64,000 bases of DNA from an uncultured Paraburkholderia sp. (GTDB lineage Bacteria; Pseudomonadota; Gammaproteobacteria; Burkholderiales; Burkholderiaceae): positions 186,001 to 250,000 of the forward strand of contig CALNWN010000004.1 of the NCBI GenBank assembly GCA_940746715.1, given 5' to 3'. Below the pieces are notes generated by a model. The model was not told where the DNA came from. It was given only the letters and a program-made list of their open reading frames with translations, and did no database searches. The translations under genes and the position numbers were made by a program. Within the stretch, counting starts at the first letter, position 1; each line of letters starts with the position of its first letter. Positions 58,978 through 64,000 of the stretch are shown one piece after another.

Positions 58978-59204
58978 CGTATGCCTCCGGTTGATCAAGG
59001 GAACAGAGAACGCTGGATTGCGCGTGGCCAGTCTACCGCACAACTTTTGACGGAATCGCGACCTGGCGCTCAAAGCGGCTGTGTCGATCTATGCTGCATG
59101 AAAGCGTTGCGCGGCAACCAGCGGCAATCAGCGGGAGCAAGCCGCAACAGCGTATGATGAGCGCGTTTTCGTCAGCATTGCCGCGTGGCGGTCCAAACAC
59201 ACAC

Positions 59205-59681
59205 ATGACTTCATCCATCCGTTCGCCGTTGCTGCGCCGTGCCGCCGTGGTCCTGTTCGTCTTCGGCGGTCTTGCGGCGTGCCAGAAGAACGATGCGTCG
59301 GCGGGGCAGGTTGCCGGCAAGCTCAACGACGCGGCGCAGGCTGCGTCCCAGAAGCTGGATCAGGCCGCGAGCTACGTGGGCCAGAAGGTCGACGAGACCA
59401 AATCGGCCGCCCAGCAGAACCTCGAATCGGCGTCGGCGCCGTCGGTCACGATCGACCCGAATGCGCTCGCTTCCAGCGCGCAGGCCAATTTGCAGAACGC
59501 CGCCAGCGCGGCGCAGGCACAGCTCGGCAAAGCCGCGTCGCTCACGGGCCAGAGACTCGAAAACGCAGGGCGCAAGCTCCAGCAATGGTCGGCGCAAAAC
59601 ACGGCTTCGTCGACGAGCGCGGCTGCTTCGTCGTCCGGCTCAAGCTACGGCGGCGATGCGCAAAAGCAGATGGACAAATGA
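59205..59681 (+). CDS. Ala/Ser/Gln-rich lipoprotein, hypothetical
   Basis: 158 residues from ATG 59205. The signal RRAAVVLFVFGGLAA precedes Cys24. The mature part is Ala/Gln-rich and almost wholly helical, with LEA/apolipoprotein-like spacing (LNDAAQAASQKLDQAASYVG, QKVDETKSAAQQNLESASA, LENAGRKLQQWSAQNT). I do not recognise a family with a known function; an envelope spacer or stress-related surfactant-like role is conceivable. Confidence 0.75.
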   Translation: MTSSIRSPLLRRAAVVLFVFGGLAACQKNDASAGQVAGKLNDAAQAASQKLDQAASYVGQKVDETKSAAQQNLESASAPSVTIDPNALASSAQANLQNAASAAQAQLGKAASLTGQRLENAGRKLQQWSAQNTASSTSAAASSSGSSYGGDAQKQMDK

Positions 59682-59742
59682 GATGGGTATGAATCCTCTG
59701 ACCGCGCTGCGTTGCGTTGCGTCGGCCAGAGCGTGCCTGCGT

Positions 59743-59780
59743 TTGACAGCCGCATTAAATATAATTATTGTGGTTACACA
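59743..59780 (+). promoter_or_regulatory. Promoter and operator of the Rrf2-type regulator
   Basis: TTGACA (59743-59748) and TATTGT (59766-59771) are 17 bases apart. TGTG-GTTA-CACA (59769-59780) overlaps the -10 box. GTGGTTACA followed by C/T-A recurs in the palindrome before the gene at 60368, suggesting one regulator binds both. Confidence 0.55.
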
Positions 59781-59803
59781 TTGTCGTTGCAGGACGGGTT
59801 GTC

Positions 59804-60205
59804 GTGAACACGAGTAGCCGGTTCGCATTTGCGGTGCACGTGCTCGCGCTGCTGTCGTTGCAGGAGGGCACGCCGCTTTCGTCGGACATGATTGCGGGCA
59901 GCGTGAATACGAATCCCGCGCTGATCCGGCGGCTTTTGCCTATGCTGGCCCGCGCGCCGGAGCAGATTTCGCTGCTCGACGTGTACCGTGCCGTGGACGA
60001 CGCGCAGCTCTTCGCGCTTCATCGCGAGGAGCCGAATCTGGCGTGCATGGTAGGGCGCAATATCCAGGTCGTTTTGCGCGGCATCATCGACGAAGCGCAG
60101 CAGGCCATGGAGGCGTCGCTCGCTCAGCGCACGCTGGCCGATGCAACCGCGGATCTCGAGCGCGCGGAGCGCGCGAGGGAGCGCAAGCGCCGGCCGCACG
60201 CGTGA
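59804..60205 (+). CDS. Rrf2-family (YwnA-like) regulator with an in-frame deletion in the wing
   Basis: 133 residues from GTG 59804: MNTSSRFAFAVHVLALLSLQ, then SSDMIAGSVNTNPALIRRLL, the helix-turn-helix. Between PMLARAP and EQISLLDVYRAVDDAQLFAL the segment that forms the wing in this family (about 18 residues, of the kind AGLVxSQxGAGGG) is absent without loss of frame. The C-terminus has ACMVGRNIQVVLRGIIDEAQ. It is divergent-free and lies upstream of the NAD(P)-binding gene at 60368. DNA binding may be impaired. Confidence 0.8.
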   Translation: MNTSSRFAFAVHVLALLSLQEGTPLSSDMIAGSVNTNPALIRRLLPMLARAPEQISLLDVYRAVDDAQLFALHREEPNLACMVGRNIQVVLRGIIDEAQQAMEASLAQRTLADATADLERAERARERKRRPHA

Positions 60206-60320
60206 GGTGGTGCTTTGAAACGAAGGCGCGGGCGTCGGCTTTGAACGGCGTAGCGGCAGGCAACATCGGCGAATAGATTGCATTGACGCACGGGGCTCCG
60301 GCCCCTCTTTTTTCCCCTAA

Positions 60321-60345
60321 ATATGTAATCGAAGTGGTTACATAT
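60321..60345. promoter_or_regulatory. Operator candidate ATATGTAA-N9-TTACATAT
   Basis: Perfect 8-base arms located 23 bases before the ATG at 60368. The right part GTGGTTACATA matches the element upstream of the Rrf2-type gene, so it is a likely target of that regulator. Confidence 0.65.
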
Positions 60346-60367
60346 AAACAATGACAGGAGCATAGAA

Positions 60368-61012
60368 ATGAGCAAACAGTTGAAGATCGCCTTGTTCGGC
60401 GCCACCGGCATGATCGGCTCGCGAATCGCGGCGGAAGCGGCCCGTCGTGGACATCAGGTAACGGCGCTTGCGCGCAACCCAGAGCGTGTGCCGGCCGACG
60501 TGCCGAACCTGAAGGCGGCGCAAGCCGATGTGCTCGACGCGGCAAGCGTCGGCGCCGCGGTGCGCGGTCACGACGTGGCGGCAAGCGCGTATGCGCCGCC
60601 GCACGGCGACGTGGGCGCGCTCGAGAAGGCCACGCGCGCCCTGGTGGAAGGCGTGCGGGCGGCGGGCCTGAAGCGGCTGGTGGCGCTCGGCGGCGCGGGC
60701 TCGCTCGAAGTCGCGCCGGGCAAACAGCTCGTCGATAGCGAAGGCTTTCCGGACGCCTACAAGGCTGTCGCGCTCGCGCACCGCGACGCGCTCGGTTACT
60801 ACCGCGGCGTGGCTGATCTCGACTGACGTTCTTTTCGCCGGCCGCGCTCATCGCGCCGGGCGAGCGCACCGGCGTTCCGCACCGGCACGAACTCGCTGAT
60901 CGCCGACGCAGAAGGCAACAGCCGCATTTCCGCCGAAGATTACGCAAGCGCATTCGTCGACGAACTGGAGCAGGGCCGATTCATCCGGCAAATTGCGACG
61001 GTTGCTTATTGA
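60368..61012 (+). pseudogene. NAD(P)-binding oxidoreductase (NmrA/YwnB-like), two frameshifts
   Basis: MSKQLKIALFGATGMIGSRI holds the GxxGxxG motif. The protein follows the NAD(P)H-binding epimerase-like family through DVLDAASVGAAVRGHDVAAS and LKRLVALGGAGSLEVAPGKQ. One base is missing near 60823 (LD-W-TFFSPAALIAPGER) and another slip occurs near 60880 (FRTGTNSLIADAEGNSRISA). The natural end is EDYASAFVDELEQGRF and IATVAY at 61012. Such genes are commonly paired with Rrf2/YwnA or MarR regulators, as here. Confidence 0.88.
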
Positions 61013-61157
61013 AGCGAGAGCGGGCGCGTTGTGGCGCGGCGCGCGGGCGCCGCGGACATGAAATCATGCAAGCGTCCTAACAATCCGTTACGCATGTCCG
61101 GTTGCCGACGCGCAAACTGAGGCTACACTGGCGTCTCCCGTTTTCTCACGGATCGCC

Positions 61158-63121
61158 ATGCAGTCATGCCCGTCGCGGCGTGAATCCGAGGCTGCGCCGT
61201 CAAACGGCGGGTTGGCTTCGGTTCACGCTGCATTTCTTCGTTGTTTCGCAAACCTCAGAGGGTTGCTCTGTCGCCGCGTAGGCGCGCGCGCCTCGCGCGG
61301 GTGGGTCCAGCGCGTGGCCGGTCGCCCTCTGCATTGCACTTGTCGTCTGCGCCGCCGGGCTGCCCGTCGGCGCGCAGGCCGCCGGCACTGGCGCGAGCGC
61401 GCCCACCAGCACGCCGGTCATTCCGGCGTTGCAGAGCCTCATCAACAGCGCGACAGTCGCGCCCGCTTCGGAGGCCGTCCGGCGCGTCCGAAGCGGAGGC
61501 GGCGTCCGCGCCGTCGCCTGCGAGTCAGGCCGAAATTGCACGTTCGCTCGACAGCGTGATCGCCACGCTCGAAAACGACCGCCAGCGCACCGCGCTCGTC
61601 GCCCAACTGAAAAAACTGCGCGACGTGTCGCGAACCGTCGGCCCGCTCGCGCCCGTGCCCCCGCAGCCGAGCCCCGGCTTGCTGGGCGCGATCGCGTCCG
61701 GCATCGCGTCGTTCGAATCCGACGTGCACGAGGGCCGCACGCCCGTGCGCTACTGGAGCGGCCGCTTCAACGCGGCGGGCAACGAGCTGTACACGATCAT
61801 TTCGGGCTAGGGCCGCGAGAGCCTCGGCCGCATTCTTCTTTCGATGTTCGCGATGCTGGCCGGCTGGGGCGCATGCGCCGCCGCGCTGATCTATGTGCAG
61901 CACCGGCTCTACCGGCGCCTTGGCATCGTGATGGGGCTGAATCCGAACCCGACCACACGCGAGCTGCTGGTGTTCGCGCTGCGGCGCGTGGGACCGTGGA
62001 TCATCGCCTTCGTCGCCGCCCTCCTGTTCGTGCGCGCGATGCCGGATGCGCTCGGCCGCACGCTCGGCATGGTGGTCGCCTATGCGATCGTCGCGACCGT
62101 GTTCATTGCATGGCTGCTGTGGATTCTCGTCGACACGGCGATTACCGAGGCGCTCAATCCCGGCAGCGCGCGCAACAAGTCGCGCAACCCGAGCACGCGG
62201 GCGCGCACCATGTTGCCGCTCGTGCGCAACGTGCTGCTCGTCAGCATCATGACGATCGCGGGCATCGTCACGGCGGCGAATCTCGGCATCAACGTGACGC
62301 CGCTGCTCGCGGGCGCGGGCGTGATCGGCCTTGCGATCGGCTTCGGCGCGCAGTCGCTCGTGACCGACCTGATCACGGGGCTTTTCATCATCATCGAAGA
62401 CACCATTTCGGTCGGCGACTGGATCGACGTGGACGGCGGCCATGCCGGCACGGTCGAGCATCTGTCCATTCGTACCGTGCGGCTGCGCGACGGTCAGGGC
62501 GCGATCCACGCCATTCCGTTCTCGCAGATCAGGATCGTGAAGAACCTGTCGCGCGACTTTGCCTACGCGGTGTTAGAAGTACGCATGTCGTTTTCAACCG
62601 ACGTCGACCAGATCACACAGATGATCCGCGAAGTCGGCGCCGAGCTGATGGCCGACTTCCGTTACCGGCGCGAGATGCTCGGGCCGATCGAGGTGTGGGG
62701 CCTCGACCGGTTCGATCCGAACTGGATGGTCGTGAAAGGGCAGATCAAGACGCGGCCGCTGCAGCAATGGAGCATGGCGCGCGCGTTCAACCTGCGGCTC
62801 AAGCGCAAGATGGACGAAGCCGGCGTCGAGATTCCGGTGCCGCAAATGCGCTTGTACACGTCGTCGAAGGATAGCGAGGGGCAGCCTTGGCAGGACGACA
62901 TGGCGGAGGTTGCGGCACACGAGCATGGCCACGAGCACGTGCATGCGCGCCCGCATGCGGAGAAAGCCGTGCCGATGCGGGGTTCGCATTCGCCTGTCGC
63001 GATGGCGCGCGACAGGCGAATGAACCGCGTCCAGCGACGCCGCCGACCGCGCCCATTCCGCCGCAGGTTTCGACGGCAGGCGAGGGCAAAAGTTGATGAT
63101 TTGGGTGAAGGCGGTCGGTAA
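61158..63121 (+). pseudogene. MscS-family mechanosensitive channel, frameshifts and amber codon
   Basis: From ATG 61158 a frameshift near 61313 leads to a signal peptide (WPVALCIALVVCAAGLPVGA), another near 61487 to SQAEIARSLDSVIATLENDR. TAG at 61808-61810 interrupts YTIISG-GRESLGRILLS, where CAG is expected. The membrane part and pore are open: LVRNVLLVSIMTIAGIVTAA, GVIGLAIGFGAQSLVTDLIT, GLFIIIEDTISVGDWIDVDG and GAIHAIPFSQIRIVKNLSRD, the MscS core. The His-rich tail HEHGHEHVHARPH follows; the real end may be in another frame at 63096 (TPPTAPIPPQVSTAGEGKS). 61013-61157 holds no gene that I can see. Confidence 0.85.
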
Positions 63122-63207
63122 AGGCCGCCGATGAAGACAGTCGGCGAGGACAGGCTCTGGCGTGGTGGGGCTTCTCTCGGGCCTGCGCTCTTTGCGCTGA
63201 GCCGCGC

Positions 63208-63768
63208 TCAGATAAACGCCGATTCGACCGGCACCACGTCGTTCACATGCCTGCCGATCTGCGCGCCAGGCACCCCGTAGACATGCAACGAAACAGCGGG
63301 CGCACCGCTGGCATTTCCCAGCCGATGGATGCTGCCGCGGCCGCTTCGCACGAACGACACCGCGCCGCGCTCGCGCGCCTGCGTGCGCGTGGCGCCCGCG
63401 CATTTCTTCGGGTCGTTCCACTCGAAAACCGTTTCGCTCAATGTGCCGTCAAGCACCGCGTAGCTGCACCACGTGTGATGAGCATGCACGGGGCTCCCCT
63501 GACCCGGCAGCCAGACCAGCGCGGCGATTGCATAGCGGCCTTGGCGGTCGGCGGCGAGTAGATGACGCCGGTAGGTTTCCAGCGATCCTTCGCGTTGCGC
63601 GGGCGTGAGCAGCGCGGCGTGTGCGGCGGCTTCCTGGAGCGCGACTCGCATGCTGCGTGCGAAGAAGCTCGAATGCGACGGCTCGGGCAAATGGCCGCAG
63701 GCTTCGAACATCGCGTCGAGTGCATTGCACAGCCGGGCGAAAGACGTGTGCTGCGCGGCTCGCGGCAT
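63208..63768 (-). CDS. Cysteine dioxygenase-like cupin, intact
   Basis: 186 residues from ATG 63768 (MPRAAQHTSFARLCNALDAM). The cupin iron site is LPGQGSPVHAHHTWCSYAVL with three His and the Cys, plus SGRGSIHRLGNASGAPAVSL carrying the third His. Proteins of this kind oxidise cysteine or 3-mercaptopropionate. A longer in-frame start exists far upstream but gives a low-complexity extension. It is convergent with the MscS remnant. The sequence from 63769 to the window end shows no further gene that I can support. Confidence 0.85.
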   Translation of the reverse strand: MPRAAQHTSFARLCNALDAMFEACGHLPEPSHSSFFARSMRVALQEAAAHAALLTPAQREGSLETYRRHLLAADRQGRYAIAALVWLPGQGSPVHAHHTWCSYAVLDGTLSETVFEWNDPKKCAGATRTQARERGAVSFVRSGRGSIHRLGNASGAPAVSLHVYGVPGAQIGRHVNDVVPVESAFI

Positions 63769-64000
63769 CACCTCGCGTATGTCGCCGGGCTGGGCGCCAG
63801 CTTGAGCGCGAGGTTGGCCGCGAGCTTGGTCCAGGTCGGCCAGGTCCAGATTCAGGAGGCGGGCGGAGGAATCGGCGTTGTGGTCCACGGTCTTTGAACG
63901 GCAAGCATTGCCGCGTTTTTTCGGTCTAGGATTTATACCGTTTTGTCCGGAGAAAGAGTTTCCATATAATTCCCTCACCAATCTGAAAAGTAGAATAATT

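Overview
ORGANISM. High GC, strong G/C bias at third codon positions, a complete Flp/Tad pilus locus and a Ralstonia U2-type nag (salicylate-to-gentisate) gene order point to a beta-proteobacterium of the order Burkholderiales, most likely Paraburkholderia, Caballeronia or Burkholderia. The mix of catabolic genes, transporters, insertion-sequence remnants and local regulators looks like accessory DNA of a secondary chromosome or megaplasmid. No rRNA, tRNA or CRISPR array was seen.

STATE OF THE DNA. The dominant property of the window is decay. About half of the recognisable genes carry a frameshift, an in-frame stop, an internal deletion or a deletion junction with an unrelated gene. I count 14 internal in-frame stops, most of them one C-to-T or G-to-A transition away from the residue the family would suggest, and roughly 35 frameshifts, many in short homopolymers. 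Genuine reductive evolution (as in host-restricted Burkholderia relatives) and a low-quality assembly are both possible; the gene-gene fusion junctions and missing segments favour a real biological component.

LAYOUT. 1-9.3 kb: a P450cam-like gene and a rubredoxin stub, then CoA-linked catabolic genes (thiolase, acetyl-CoA hydrolase/CoA-transferase, family III CoA-transferases, nitronate monooxygenase, enoyl-CoA hydratases) and an EmrB-type transporter, mostly broken. 9.6-18 kb: SDRs, IclR and TetR regulators, a second broken transporter, an amidohydrolase, an intact enoyl-CoA hydratase and a broken old-yellow-enzyme gene. 18.1-25.1 kb: a minus-strand set marR-luxC-luxE-SDR-luxE with a divergent APH-type kinase gene. 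25.2-28.1 kb: SDR, truncated ETF-ubiquinone oxidoreductase, and a GntR regulator carrying a ribbon-helix-helix-like N-terminus. 28.4-32.7 kb: a second set, kinase, lipocalin/CrtC-like protein, luxE and truncated luxC. 32.7-36.5 kb: remnants of a sugar locus (2-hydroxyacid dehydrogenase, epimerase-like protein, GH3 beta-glucosidase lipoprotein). 36.6-38.4 kb: nested IS110/IS3 fragments and an lrgB remnant. 38.6-49.2 kb: flp-tadV-rcpC-rcpA-cpaD-tadZ-tadA-tadB-tadC-tadD-tadE-tadG, with tadC and tadD frameshifted. 49.3-55.9 kb: nagR divergent from nagAa-G-H-Ab-I-K-L, with nagG, nagAb, nagI and nagL frameshifted. 55.9-58.3 kb: MarR plus a broken two-component flavin monooxygenase. 58.4-64 kb: PfpI/DJ-1 protein, lipoprotein, Rrf2 regulator with a broken NAD(P)-binding target gene, MscS channel remnant and a cysteine-dioxygenase-like cupin.

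HOW THE GENES WORK TOGETHER. The intact ancestor would have taken up small organic acids and terpenoid-like or alicyclic compounds, oxidised them with P450, SDR and OYE enzymes, activated them to CoA esters and fed beta-oxidation with ETF-QO as electron outlet, and would have converted salicylate through gentisate to fumarate and pyruvate. The least explained part is the pair of LuxC/LuxE acid-reductase sets, present without any luciferase gene and each next to an APH-type kinase gene. I infer a non-luminescent acid-to-aldehyde pathway acting on a hydroxylated or isoprenoid-like acid.
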